This document shows positions 35,798-44,880 of a stretch of 64,000 bases of DNA, in pieces. Source of the stretch: Bradyrhizobium elkanii USDA 76 (lineage in GTDB: Bacteria > Pseudomonadota > Alphaproteobacteria > Rhizobiales > Xanthobacteraceae); NCBI RefSeq assembly GCF_023278185.1, contig NZ_CP066356.1, forward strand, positions 3,216,001-3,280,000. Reading direction: 5' to 3'. The notes beneath the pieces were generated by a model that saw only the letters and a program-made list of their open reading frames with translations, was not told the DNA's origin and did not search any database. A program made the translations under genes and the position numbers. Within the stretch, counting starts at the first letter, position 1, and every line of letters starts with the position of its first letter.

Positions 35798-35824
35798 AGA
35801 TGAATTATGAGTCGTAATTCATCT
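35798..35824. promoter_or_regulatory. 27-bp near-perfect palindrome, probable TetR operator
   Basis: Arms agatgaatta (35798-35807) and taattcatct (35815-35824) are perfect inverted repeats; extended inward, 12 of 13 positions pair about a central G at 35811. It lies in the 169-base divergent region between the acyl-CoA ligase and ABC importer operons, so one bound repressor could control both. Confidence 0.8.
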
Positions 35825-35926
35825 TTGGCTTGACGTCACCCCCCTTGCTCTGAAAACATTGTGACCATGGAGACGAAACGATCTCCGGCAGGAATTTTGG
35901 GGAACGCGAACCCGACAGGGAGGGGA

Positions 35927-37189
35927 ATGATGAAGAGGACCCGGAAACCGGGCATCACCCGGCGCTCGACGCTTGTGCTGATGGGCGCCGGTGCGGTGAG
36001 CTTTGCCGCGCCATGGGTGGCGCGCGCACAGGCCAAGACGATCAAGATCGGCATGCCGACCATTCTGTCGGGCCGCGTCGCGCAGCTCGGGACGTCCTCG
36101 CGCAACGCGGTGCTGCTGGAGGTCGAGAAGGTCAATGCCGCCGGCGGCCTTGCCGGACGGCAGATCGAAATGGTGATCCGCGACTCCAAGGGACAGCCGC
36201 AGGAAGCCGCGCGCATCGCGCGCGAGCTCGTCAACACCGACGGCTGCGAGATGCTGCTTGACGGCGAAGCGTCCTCGGGATCGTTCGCGGTTCACGAAGT
36301 GGCGCGGGATCTCGGCGTGCTCTGCATCCACACCTGCTCGGAAGCGTCATCGCTGACCGCCGATCCCAAGCAGCACATCCCGAACGCCTTCCGCTGCGTG
36401 CGGCAGGGCATTCATGACTCGATCGTCGGCGCCAGCTACGCGGCAGGGATCGCCAAGGCCAAGGGCCTGAAGAAATGGGCGACCTGTTCGCCCGACTACG
36501 CCTATGGCCGCGACACCACCGGCGAGTTCGTGCTGTACCTGAAGAAGTTCGCGCCCGACGTCGAGATCATCAGCGAGTCCTGGCCAAAGCTGTTCCAACC
36601 CGACTACACCGAGGTGGTGACGAAGATCCTGCAGGCCAAGCCTCAGGCGCTCTATTCCTGTCTGTGGGGCGGCGATCTCACCTCCTACATCGATCAGGCC
36701 AACATCTACGCGATGTTTACCCAGATGGAGGTGTTCGCGGTCAACATGGCCGACTACACCGCGCTCACGGTGGTGAAGAACCTGCCCAAGGGCATCCACT
36801 CCGGCGACCGCTACATCAAGACATTCCCGCCGACGCCCGAAAATGCCGCCTGGGGCGATGCCTACAAGGCCAAGTACAACGAGTATCCGACCAACTGGTC
36901 GTGGCAGAACGCCACGGCGGTCATGTTCCTCAACGAGGCCGTCAAGAAGGCGAACTCGACCGACGGCAAGAAGGTCGCGGAGGCGCTCACCGGCCTCACG
37001 ATCAAGTGCCCGTTCGGCGCCGACGGCACCGTCACCATGCGCGCCGACGATCACACGCTGGTCGGTTATGCCATCGGCTGGGGCACTACGATTCCGCAGG
37101 AGCCCTACGTTCCCGATGTGAAGGCCGGAGACTGGAAGACCATCTTCGAGCTCGAAGCCGAGTGGAAGAAGAGCAAGGGCTACACCTGA
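35927..37189 (+). CDS. Branched-chain-type ABC transporter substrate-binding protein
   Basis: 420 residues from the ATG at 35927, next to GGGAGGGGA; upstream in-frame starts at 35861-35867 lack such a site. A Tat-type signal is visible (TRRSTLVLMGAGAV). The mature part is a Leu/Ile/Val-binding fold of the amide/urea and aromatic-acid class rather than a proven amino-acid binder. First gene of the plus operon; a hairpin follows it before the permease gene. Confidence 0.9.
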   Translation: MMKRTRKPGITRRSTLVLMGAGAVSFAAPWVARAQAKTIKIGMPTILSGRVAQLGTSSRNAVLLEVEKVNAAGGLAGRQIEMVIRDSKGQPQEAARIARELVNTDGCEMLLDGEASSGSFAVHEVARDLGVLCIHTCSEASSLTADPKQHIPNAFRCVRQGIHDSIVGASYAAGIAKAKGLKKWATCSPDYAYGRDTTGEFVLYLKKFAPDVEIISESWPKLFQPDYTEVVTKILQAKPQALYSCLWGGDLTSYIDQANIYAMFTQMEVFAVNMADYTALTVVKNLPKGIHSGDRYIKTFPPTPENAAWGDAYKAKYNEYPTNWSWQNATAVMFLNEAVKKANSTDGKKVAEALTGLTIKCPFGADGTVTMRADDHTLVGYAIGWGTTIPQEPYVPDVKAGDWKTIFELEAEWKKSKGYT

Positions 37190-37200
37190 CCCGCGTGTGC

Positions 37201-37227
37201 GGCGGAGGGCAGCCTGCTGCCTCCGCC
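37201..37227 (+). promoter_or_regulatory. Hairpin between binding-protein and permease genes
   Basis: GGCGGAGGGCAG (37201-37212) pairs with CTGCCTCCGCC (37217-37227) with one bulged G and a 4-base loop. No T-run. Such structures often stabilise the mRNA of the binding protein, which is needed in excess. Confidence 0.6.
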
Positions 37228-37285
37228 TCGCATCTGATGTTTGTCGCGCGCCGACGTTGCGGCCCGCCGTAATGGATGATTTTCC

Positions 37286-38188
37286 GTGGACCTCGACGCG
37301 CTCGCCAGTTGCCTCGCCAGCCCTGCCTGCCTGGTGACGCAAACCACCAGCGGCCTGATTATCGGCATGCTGCTGTTCCTTGTCGCCGTTGGGCTGACGC
37401 TGATCTTCGGCGTGCTCAAGGTCGTCAATTTCAGCCACGGCGCCTTCTATATGTTCGGCGCCTATTTCGCGATGACGGCCTATCAGCTCACCGGCAGCTT
37501 CGCGCTGGCGATGCTGAGCGGCGCCGCCGGCACCGCGATCCTCGGCCTGATCTTCGAGCGCGTGTTCATGAGCCGGGTCTATGGCCGCGACGTCCTGATG
37601 CAGCTGCTGGTCTGCTACGCCTTCGTGCTGATCTTCGACGATGTCGTCCGCATGATCTGGGGGCCTGAATTCAGGTCGATGGGCATGCCGGCCGCGTTCC
37701 AGGTGCCGCCGCTGTTCATCGCCGGCGGCGTGGTGCCGCCATATTATCTGCTCTTGATCGGGGTGGCGCTCGCCGCAGCCGTTGTTCTCGGTCTGGGGCT
37801 GGCGCGCTCCACGATCGGCAAGGTGATCCGTGCGGCCGCGCATAATCCCGGCATGGTCTCGGCGCTCGGTATCAATACCGGGTTGATCTATGGTGGCGTA
37901 TTCGCGCTCGGCGGCATGCTGGCGGGACTGGCGGGAGCGCTCGCCGCGCCGGTGCGCTCGCTGACACCGGGCATGGGGTTCTCGGTGCTGATCGAGTCCT
38001 TCATCGTCACCGTGATCGGCGGCATGGGCTCGATCCTCGGCGCGTTGATCGGCGCGCTTTTGATCGGCCTGATCCGCTCCTTCGGATCGCTCGGTTTCCC
38101 GCTGTTCACCGAGGGCTTGATGTATCTGTTCATGGTGATCGTGCTGGTGTCGCGTCCGACCGGGCTGTTCGGCAGGGAGGTCGCATGA
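37286..38188 (+). CDS. Branched-chain-type ABC transporter permease (LivH family)
   Basis: 300 residues from a GTG at 37286; ATG codons just upstream are out of frame. About eight membrane segments with the family motifs 'VVNFSHGAFYMFGAY' near 45-60 and 'GVFALGGMLAGLAGAL' near 205-220. It forms the membrane channel with the LivM-like product, whose start overlaps this stop (ATGA). Confidence 0.9.
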   Translation: MDLDALASCLASPACLVTQTTSGLIIGMLLFLVAVGLTLIFGVLKVVNFSHGAFYMFGAYFAMTAYQLTGSFALAMLSGAAGTAILGLIFERVFMSRVYGRDVLMQLLVCYAFVLIFDDVVRMIWGPEFRSMGMPAAFQVPPLFIAGGVVPPYYLLLIGVALAAAVVLGLGLARSTIGKVIRAAAHNPGMVSALGINTGLIYGGVFALGGMLAGLAGALAAPVRSLTPGMGFSVLIESFIVTVIGGMGSILGALIGALLIGLIRSFGSLGFPLFTEGLMYLFMVIVLVSRPTGLFGREVA

Positions 38189-39213
38189 CCGAGTTGCAGG
38201 CCGGGCAGGGCACGCAGCCCCTCGATGTTACCCGGATCGATGCCAAGCCGCAGCGTTACCGCGATGTGCTGATCGCGCTCGTAGCCTTTGCCCTGCTCGC
38301 GCTGCTGCCGTTCATCTTCGGCAGCAAGCAGCTGCTCGACTTCGTGATCCGCTGCGCCGCCTACGGATTGTTCGCGACGTCGCTCAACCTTCTGGTCGGC
38401 TACACCGGACTGATCTCGTTCGGCCACGGCATGTTCTTCGGCCTCGGTGCCTATGGTTTCGGGCTGATGATGCAGAAGACCGGCGTGCCGATCCCGGTGG
38501 CCTTCGTCGCCACGCTGGCGATGACCCTGGTCGTCGCCGTCGTCATCGGCGCGATTTGCGTGCGGCTAAGGGAAATCTACTTTGCCTTCGTCACGCTGGC
38601 ATTCCAGATGCTGATTCACTCGACCATCCTGTCGTGGCAGTCGCTGACCGGCGGCGACCAGGGCCTGCGCGGCGGGATTCCGCGGCCGCCGTTTCTCGGT
38701 ATCGATCTGTCGAACCATCTGCATCTCTACATCACGAGCTGCGCCCTGCTGGTGATCGGCCTGCTGCTCATGCGCCAGATCGCGCAATCGCCGTTCGGCT
38801 ACACGCTGCGGATGATCCGCGACAACGCCACGCGAGCGAGCTTCATCGGCATCGATGTCTGGCGCGCCAAGCTGACGATCTTTGTGCTCGCCGCGCTGTT
38901 CGCGGCGACCGGCGGCATCATCATGGCGCTGTTCGTCTCCGGCGCCTATCCCGAGTTTGCCTATTGGACGATCTCGGGCGAGGGCATTTTCATCAACATG
39001 CTCGGCGGCGTGACAACCTTCCTTGGACCGATGGTCGGCACGGTGCTGCTGCTGATCCTCAACGATACCGTTACCCGCCTGACCGAGTATCACGGCATCG
39101 TGCTCGGCATCGTGATCCTGTTCTTTGCCATCGGCCTGCGAAAGGGACTGATGGACTTTGTCGTCGAGTGGTTCGCGCAGCGTCGCGGAGAAGCCGGGGA
39201 GCGCGCGCCATGA
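38185..39213 (+). CDS. Branched-chain-type ABC transporter permease (LivM family)
   Basis: 342 residues; about ten membrane segments with 'GLISFGHGMFFGLGAYG' near 73-89 and the cytoplasmic 'RDNATRASFIGID' loop. Partner of the LivH-like permease. Its TGA overlaps the ATG of the following SDR gene, so the operon is tightly coupled. Confidence 0.9.
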   Translation: MTELQAGQGTQPLDVTRIDAKPQRYRDVLIALVAFALLALLPFIFGSKQLLDFVIRCAAYGLFATSLNLLVGYTGLISFGHGMFFGLGAYGFGLMMQKTGVPIPVAFVATLAMTLVVAVVIGAICVRLREIYFAFVTLAFQMLIHSTILSWQSLTGGDQGLRGGIPRPPFLGIDLSNHLHLYITSCALLVIGLLLMRQIAQSPFGYTLRMIRDNATRASFIGIDVWRAKLTIFVLAALFAATGGIIMALFVSGAYPEFAYWTISGEGIFINMLGGVTTFLGPMVGTVLLLILNDTVTRLTEYHGIVLGIVILFFAIGLRKGLMDFVVEWFAQRRGEAGERAP

Positions 39214-39989
39214 GTGCACAGACGCGGATCAGCGTCGTTACCGGCGGCGCCAGCGGCATCGGCGCGGCTTGCGTTCGCGAACTCGCAGCGGCCGGCGATC
39301 TCGTCGCCGTTCTCGACCGCGATCTCGCCAAGGCGCAGACGGTTGCGGCGGAAGTCGGTGGCAAGGCCTTTGCGGCCGACGTGGCGGAGGAGCGCAGCGT
39401 CGAGGCCTGTGCGGCCGCGATCGAGCGCGACTGCGGCCCGGTCGCGGTGCTGGTCAACAGCGCCGGCATCATCCAGGCGCCGGTCCGGCCGCACGATCTG
39501 CCGATGACCTCCTGGGACGACGTCGTGCGCGTCGACCAGCGCGGCACCTATGTCGCCTGCGTTGCCTTTGCGCGGCAGATGATCGCGCGCAAGCGCGGCA
39601 GCATCGTCAACATCGCCTCGATTGCCGGCATGCGCTCGATGCCGCTGCATGCCTATGCGCCCGCCAAGGCGGCGGTGATCGCCATCACCGAATGCCTCGC
39701 GGCCGAATGGGGGCCGTCCGGCATCCGCGTCAATGCGGTGTCCCCTGGTTATACGCTGACGCCGGCGCTGAAGAATGCCATCGATCGCGGAGAGCGGGAT
39801 GTCTCGGCGCTGGCTGCCAATGCAGCACTTCGCCGTCTCGTCGATCCCTCGGAAATCGGCCGCGTCGTCGCATTTCTGGCGTCCGACGTGGCCTCGGCGA
39901 TGACCGGCGCCAACGTGCCGGTCGATTGCGGCTGGCTCGCCGGCACATCGTGGAGCACCTACGGCGGTCTGCGGGAGGCGAGCGGCTAG
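39210..39989 (+). CDS. Short-chain dehydrogenase/reductase (SDR)
   Basis: 259 residues. Cofactor motif TGGASGIG at 11-18, NSAG, Ser in NIASIAG and a catalytic YAPAK. It is placed among transporter genes, between the permease (4-base overlap) and the first ATPase (start two bases after its stop), so it must act on the imported compound or an early product. The C-terminus (AGTSWSTYGGLREA) is very like that of the SDR at 32850-33623, suggesting duplicate or sequential steps on related substrates. Confidence 0.9.
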   Translation: MSAQTRISVVTGGASGIGAACVRELAAAGDLVAVLDRDLAKAQTVAAEVGGKAFAADVAEERSVEACAAAIERDCGPVAVLVNSAGIIQAPVRPHDLPMTSWDDVVRVDQRGTYVACVAFARQMIARKRGSIVNIASIAGMRSMPLHAYAPAKAAVIAITECLAAEWGPSGIRVNAVSPGYTLTPALKNAIDRGERDVSALAANAALRRLVDPSEIGRVVAFLASDVASAMTGANVPVDCGWLAGTSWSTYGGLREASG

Positions 39990-39991
39990 CC

Positions 39992-40746
39992 ATGCTGGAG
40001 ATTCGCGGACTCTCGAAATCCTTTGGCGGCGTCAAGGCGACCGACAACGTCTCGCTCGACTTTGCCGACGGTTCGCTCACCGCCGTGATCGGCCCAAACG
40101 GCGCCGGCAAGAGCACGTTCTTCAATCTGATCACGGGCGCGCTGCAACCTGATGCCGGGCAGATTTTGCTCAATGGCGTCGACATGGCGGGCAAGGCCCC
40201 GCCGGAGATCGTGCGCCATGGCATCGGCCGCGCCTTCCAGGTCGCGAGCATCTTCCCGTCGCTGACGGTCGAGGAGACCATGCTAGCTGCTGTTTGCGCC
40301 GATCTGCGACGCGCCGGCGTGATACATCGCCGGTTTCCGCTGGCCGAGACGCGCGACCGCGCCGAGCATGCGATGGAGCTGCTCGGCCTCGCCGGCAAGC
40401 GCAACCGGACCGCGGCGACGCTGTCGCACGGCGACCAGAAGCTGCTCGACATCGCGCTCGCGCTGGTGCTCGAGCCCAAGGTGCTGCTGCTCGACGAGCC
40501 GACCGCGGGCATGGGCACCGAGGAGCGCTGGCGCATGATCGACAAGGTGCGTGAGCTCTGGGAGAAGCAGAAGATCACCGTCGTGTTCATCGAGCACGAC
40601 ATGGACATCGTATTCAAGATTGCGCCTCGGATCGTCGTACTGTGCTACGGCCGCATCCTGGCGACCGGGACGCCGGACGCGATCCGCAGGAATGACGCCG
40701 TGATCGACGCCTATCTCGGCAGCGACGACCACGCGGGAGCGGTGGC

Positions 40747-40750
<4 letters not shown>
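39992..40750 (+). CDS. Branched-chain-type ABC transporter ATP-binding protein (LivG family)
   Basis: 252 residues. Walker A GPNGAGKST (near 32-40), signature LSHGDQK (in place of LSGGQ; common in LivG), Walker B LLLDEPTAG and switch His in FIEHDMD. Starts at 39992, two bases after the SDR stop, and overlaps the next ATPase by four bases. Confidence 0.92.
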
Positions 40751-41463
<713 letters not shown>

Positions 41464-41464
41464 G

Positions 41465-41534
41465 GCATGATCGGGGAAAAGCGCGGAGCGGTTTTCCCCC
41501 GCGACAAACGCGCAGCGTTTGCGCGGGGATCATA
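41465..41534. repeat. Dispersed palindromic repeat (Bradyrhizobium type), second copy
   Basis: Inner arms GGGGAAAA (41473-41480) and TTTTCCCC (about 41492-41499), outer GCATGATC (41465-41472) and GATCAT (41528-41533). Same layout as 15764-15808. Here it interrupts the operon and may tune expression of the enzymes relative to the importer. Confidence 0.7.
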
Positions 41535-41573
41535 CCCAAAGGACAGGGCACTTCGACAGCGGTGGGAGGACAA

Positions 41574-42773
41574 ATGGCGGGCAAGCTGACGCCGACGCAT
41601 GAAGCGCCGTATCGTGGGCTGAAGGTACTCGATTTCGGGCAGGGGATTGCCTCGCCCTATTGCGCGATGCTGCTCGGTGTCTACGGCGCCGACGTCATCA
41701 AGGTCGAGCCGCCGGAGGGCGACTGGTCGCGCTATCTCGGCACGACCTACGGCAACCACACGACGCTGTCGGCGGTCTACAACCGCGGCAAGCGCAGCCT
41801 GTGCCTCGACATGAAGCACAAGGACGGGATCGCGATCGCGCAGCGGCTGGCGCGCGAGGCCGACGTCCTCATCGAAGGATTTCGCCCTGGTGTCGCAGAG
41901 CGGCTCGGGCTCGGCTATGAGAGCCTGTCGCGCGACAATCCCGGCCTGGTCTATCTGTCGGTCAGCGGCTTCGGGCAGAGCGGCCCGTACGCCAAGCGGC
42001 CCGGCTCGGATTCGGTCGCGCAGGCGTTCTCGGGGCTGGTCTCGGTCAATCTCGGCGCCGATGGCGTGCCGCATCGGGTCGGTACCACGATTTCCGACGT
42101 CGTCACCGGCGTCTATGCGTTCCAGGCCATCGCCACGACGCTGTTCGCGCGTGCGACCGTCGGCACCGGCCGCTGGATCGACGTCAATCTCTGCCAGTCG
42201 ACGTCGGCGCTGCTCGGCCACAAGGTGGCGGAGTTCATCCTCGAGGGCGGCGCGCCGCGCGCGCTGAACGTTCCGGCCGGCACCTACCAGACCCAGGACG
42301 GCTGGATGATGGTCACCCTGGTGAACGAGCCGCAATACAAGCGGCTGTGCGGTGCGATCGGGCGTGAGGATCTCGCCGGCGATCCGCGTTTTGCCGACTT
42401 CGCCCGGCGCGCCGATGCGGCCGACGCGCTGATCCCGCAATTGCGCGAGGTGTTCTTGACCCACGCGACGGATGCCTGGCTGACCCGGCTGCATGCGGCC
42501 GATATCATCGCCGAGCGGATCCTCAATCCCGGCGAATGGCTGCGCAACGTCCATGTCGAGGCGACCAGGGCGTCGGTGTGCCAGGACACTCCCGGCGTCG
42601 GCGCGGTCTACACGCCACGCACGCCGGGGATCGCGAGCCTGTCTGAGGATCAGCTTTGCCCCGCGCCTGACGTCGGGCAGGATAGCCGCGCCGTGCTGAC
42701 GGAAGCCGGCTTCGGTTCCGCCGAGATCGACGGCCTGCTGCTGTCGGGCGCGGTGCGGCACGCCAAGAGCTAA
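41574..42773 (+). CDS. CaiB/BaiF-type (class III) CoA transferase
   Basis: 399 residues from the ATG at 41574 (GGGAGGA six bases upstream). Typical N-terminus 'LKVLDFGQGIASPYCAMLLGVYGADVIKVE' is split over residues 14-43. It would move CoA between carboxylic acids without ATP. Followed within 20 bases by an enoyl-CoA hydratase, then MaoC and CitE-type genes, an order that resembles itaconate/mesaconate-type CoA pathways. Confidence 0.9.
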   Translation: MAGKLTPTHEAPYRGLKVLDFGQGIASPYCAMLLGVYGADVIKVEPPEGDWSRYLGTTYGNHTTLSAVYNRGKRSLCLDMKHKDGIAIAQRLAREADVLIEGFRPGVAERLGLGYESLSRDNPGLVYLSVSGFGQSGPYAKRPGSDSVAQAFSGLVSVNLGADGVPHRVGTTISDVVTGVYAFQAIATTLFARATVGTGRWIDVNLCQSTSALLGHKVAEFILEGGAPRALNVPAGTYQTQDGWMMVTLVNEPQYKRLCGAIGREDLAGDPRFADFARRADAADALIPQLREVFLTHATDAWLTRLHAADIIAERILNPGEWLRNVHVEATRASVCQDTPGVGAVYTPRTPGIASLSEDQLCPAPDVGQDSRAVLTEAGFGSAEIDGLLLSGAVRHAKS

Positions 42774-42789
42774 CGGGAGGCAACACATC

Positions 42790-43566
42790 ATGAGCACCGA
42801 CCTCGTTCGTTACTCGGTCACCGACCAGATTGCGGAGATCGTGCTGGATCGCGCGCCGGTCAACGCACTCAGCATTCCCCTGATCGACGCGCTGCTGGCG
42901 GCGCTGGCGAAAGCGCGCGATGACGATGCGGTGCGCGCCGTCATCATCAGCAGCGCCCACAAGGTGTTTTGCGCCGGCCTCGATCTCGACATCGTCAGGG
43001 GCAAGCCCGCGATCGAGACCAAGACATTCCTGGAGCGGCTGTATTTCGCGCTGAACGATACGCAGTACCGCATGGGCAAGCCGACGATCGCGGCGATCGA
43101 TGGCGCGGTGCGCGCCGGCGGCATGACGATCGCGATCTCCTGCGACATGATCGTCGCGGGCGACGGCTCGACCTTCGGCTATCCCGAGATCGATGTCGGC
43201 CTGATCCCGGCGATCCATTTCGTGCAGTTGCCGCGGCTGGTCGGAAAGCACCAGGCATTCGGCCCGCTGTTCCTTGGCGAGCCCTTCGATGCCGCGACCG
43301 CCTTTCGCATGGGCCTGCTCAGCGAGGTGGTGCCGAAGGGCACCGCGCTCGCGCGGGCTCGCGAGATCGCACGCAAGCTCGCGGCGAAATCGCCGATCGT
43401 GATGAAGATCGGACGCGACGCCTTCATGCGTGCGGTCGATGCCGATTTCCGCCGCTCGGTGGAAAACACGGCGGAAAGCTTTGTTGTGGTCGCATCGACG
43501 GAAGACTGCCAGGAAGGGCTCAATGCGTTCGTCGAGAAGCGGGCGCCCAACTACAAGGGACGGTAA
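42790..43566 (+). CDS. Enoyl-CoA hydratase/isomerase family protein
   Basis: 258 residues, crotonase fold. Oxyanion-hole segments are CAGLDLD and DGAVRAGGM. Either hydration or isomerisation of an enoyl-CoA is possible. The MaoC gene follows directly at its stop, so the two are co-translated or tightly coupled. Confidence 0.9.
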   Translation: MSTDLVRYSVTDQIAEIVLDRAPVNALSIPLIDALLAALAKARDDDAVRAVIISSAHKVFCAGLDLDIVRGKPAIETKTFLERLYFALNDTQYRMGKPTIAAIDGAVRAGGMTIAISCDMIVAGDGSTFGYPEIDVGLIPAIHFVQLPRLVGKHQAFGPLFLGEPFDAATAFRMGLLSEVVPKGTALARAREIARKLAAKSPIVMKIGRDAFMRAVDADFRRSVENTAESFVVVASTEDCQEGLNAFVEKRAPNYKGR

Positions 43567-44022
43567 ATGGCTGGATTGTATTTCGAGGAGTTCGAGGTCG
43601 GGCAAGAATTCCACCACGAGTTCAGCCGGACCGTGACCGAGATGGACAACACCATGTTCAGCCTCCTGACCATGAACCCGCAGCCGTTGCATATCGACGC
43701 GCATTTCTCCGAGAAGACCGAGTTCGGCCAGCGGCTGTTCAACAGCCTCTATACGCTCGGCATCATGATCGGCATGAGCGTGTACGATACGACGCTGGGA
43801 ACGACCGTCGGCAATCTCGGCATGACCGACGTCAAGTTCCCCAAGCCGGTGTTCCATGGCGACACGCTGAAGGCGCACACCAGGATCATCGGCAAGCGCG
43901 CCAGCAAGTCGCGGCCGACCCAGGGCATCGTCGAGTTCGAGCACACCATGACCAACCAGCGCGGCGAGGTGGTGGCGAGCTGCCGCCGCACCGGCCTGAT
44001 GCACTGCAAGCCGAAGGCGTAA
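43567..44022 (+). CDS. MaoC-family dehydratase (mesaconyl-CoA hydratase-like)
   Basis: 151 residues, single hot-dog domain. The hydratase-2 motif reads NPQPLHID.....EKTEFGQR; the Asp that normally precedes NP is replaced (TMNPQPLH), as I recall for mesaconyl-/itaconyl-type hydratases. Starts immediately after the enoyl-CoA hydratase and ends three bases before the CitE-type lyase. Confidence 0.88.
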   Translation: MAGLYFEEFEVGQEFHHEFSRTVTEMDNTMFSLLTMNPQPLHIDAHFSEKTEFGQRLFNSLYTLGIMIGMSVYDTTLGTTVGNLGMTDVKFPKPVFHGDTLKAHTRIIGKRASKSRPTQGIVEFEHTMTNQRGEVVASCRRTGLMHCKPKA

Positions 44023-44025
44023 GCG

Positions 44026-44880
44026 ATGCGATCGTTCCTGTTTGTTCCCGGCGACAGCACCCGGAAATATGAAAGCGCGAAGAAGACCGCGGCCGACGCG
44101 CTGATTCTCGACCTCGAGGATTCCATCGCGCCGGACCAGAAGGTCGTCGCGCGCGGCATCACGCGCCAGATGCTCGATGCGCGCAATCCGGAGCAGAAGC
44201 TCTATATCCGCGTCAACGCGCTCGACACCGACCTGACGCTCGGCGATCTCGCCGCCGTGATGCCCGGCAAGCCCGATGGAATCGTGCTGCCGAAATGCGC
44301 CGGCGCCGCCGACGTCAACAGGCTCGCGCTCTATCTCGACGCATTCGAGGCGGCCTCGGATATCGCGCAGGGCACCACGCGGATCGTGACGGTCGCGACC
44401 GAGACGGCGCGGGCGGTGCTGAAAATCCTCGATTTCGAGAACATGAGCCCGCGGCTGTGGGGCATGATGTGGGGCGCGGAGGATCTCGCGGCCTCGCTCG
44501 GGGCAACGCGCAACCGCAGCGACGGCCGCTATCACTCGCCCTTCATCCTGGCGCGCGATCTCTGCCTGATCGGCGCGGCCGCCGCCGGCGTCGTCGCGAT
44601 CGACACCATCGCGACCGACATCAACGATCTCGATGCCTTGAAGGCCGAGGCGATCGCCGCGCGGCAGGATGGCTTCCTCGCCAAGGCTGTGATCCACCCC
44701 AAGCATGTCGACGTCGTCAACGCGGCCTTCGTGCCGACGGATGAAGAAATCGCATGGTCGGAGCGGGTGATCGCCGCGTTCGCCAATAACCCATCGGGGG
44801 TCGCCAAGATGGACGGCAAGATGCTGGACAAGCCGCATCTGCGCGCCGCCGAGAAGATCCTGGCGTCGCACAGGAAATAG
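44026..44880 (+). CDS. CitE-type CoA ester lyase (HpcH/HpaI family)
   Basis: 284 residues. Starts with the family's MRSFLFVPGDS; acidic metal site residues appear in ETARAV and GAEDLAASLG. Relatives split citramalyl-CoA to acetyl-CoA and pyruvate or malyl-CoA to acetyl-CoA and glyoxylate. Final step of the plus operon by position, which gives the pathway a central-metabolism exit. Its stop directly abuts that of the convergent CoA transferase. Confidence 0.9.
   Translation: MRSFLFVPGDSTRKYESAKKTAADALILDLEDSIAPDQKVVARGITRQMLDARNPEQKLYIRVNALDTDLTLGDLAAVMPGKPDGIVLPKCAGAADVNRLALYLDAFEAASDIAQGTTRIVTVATETARAVLKILDFENMSPRLWGMMWGAEDLAASLGATRNRSDGRYHSPFILARDLCLIGAAAAGVVAIDTIATDINDLDALKAEAIAARQDGFLAKAVIHPKHVDVVNAAFVPTDEEIAWSERVIAAFANNPSGVAKMDGKMLDKPHLRAAEKILASHRK

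Noticed and set aside
42523..44871. A 782-codon - strand open frame
   Set aside because: It is antisense to the CoA transferase, crotonase, MaoC and CitE genes, all of which have clear family motifs.
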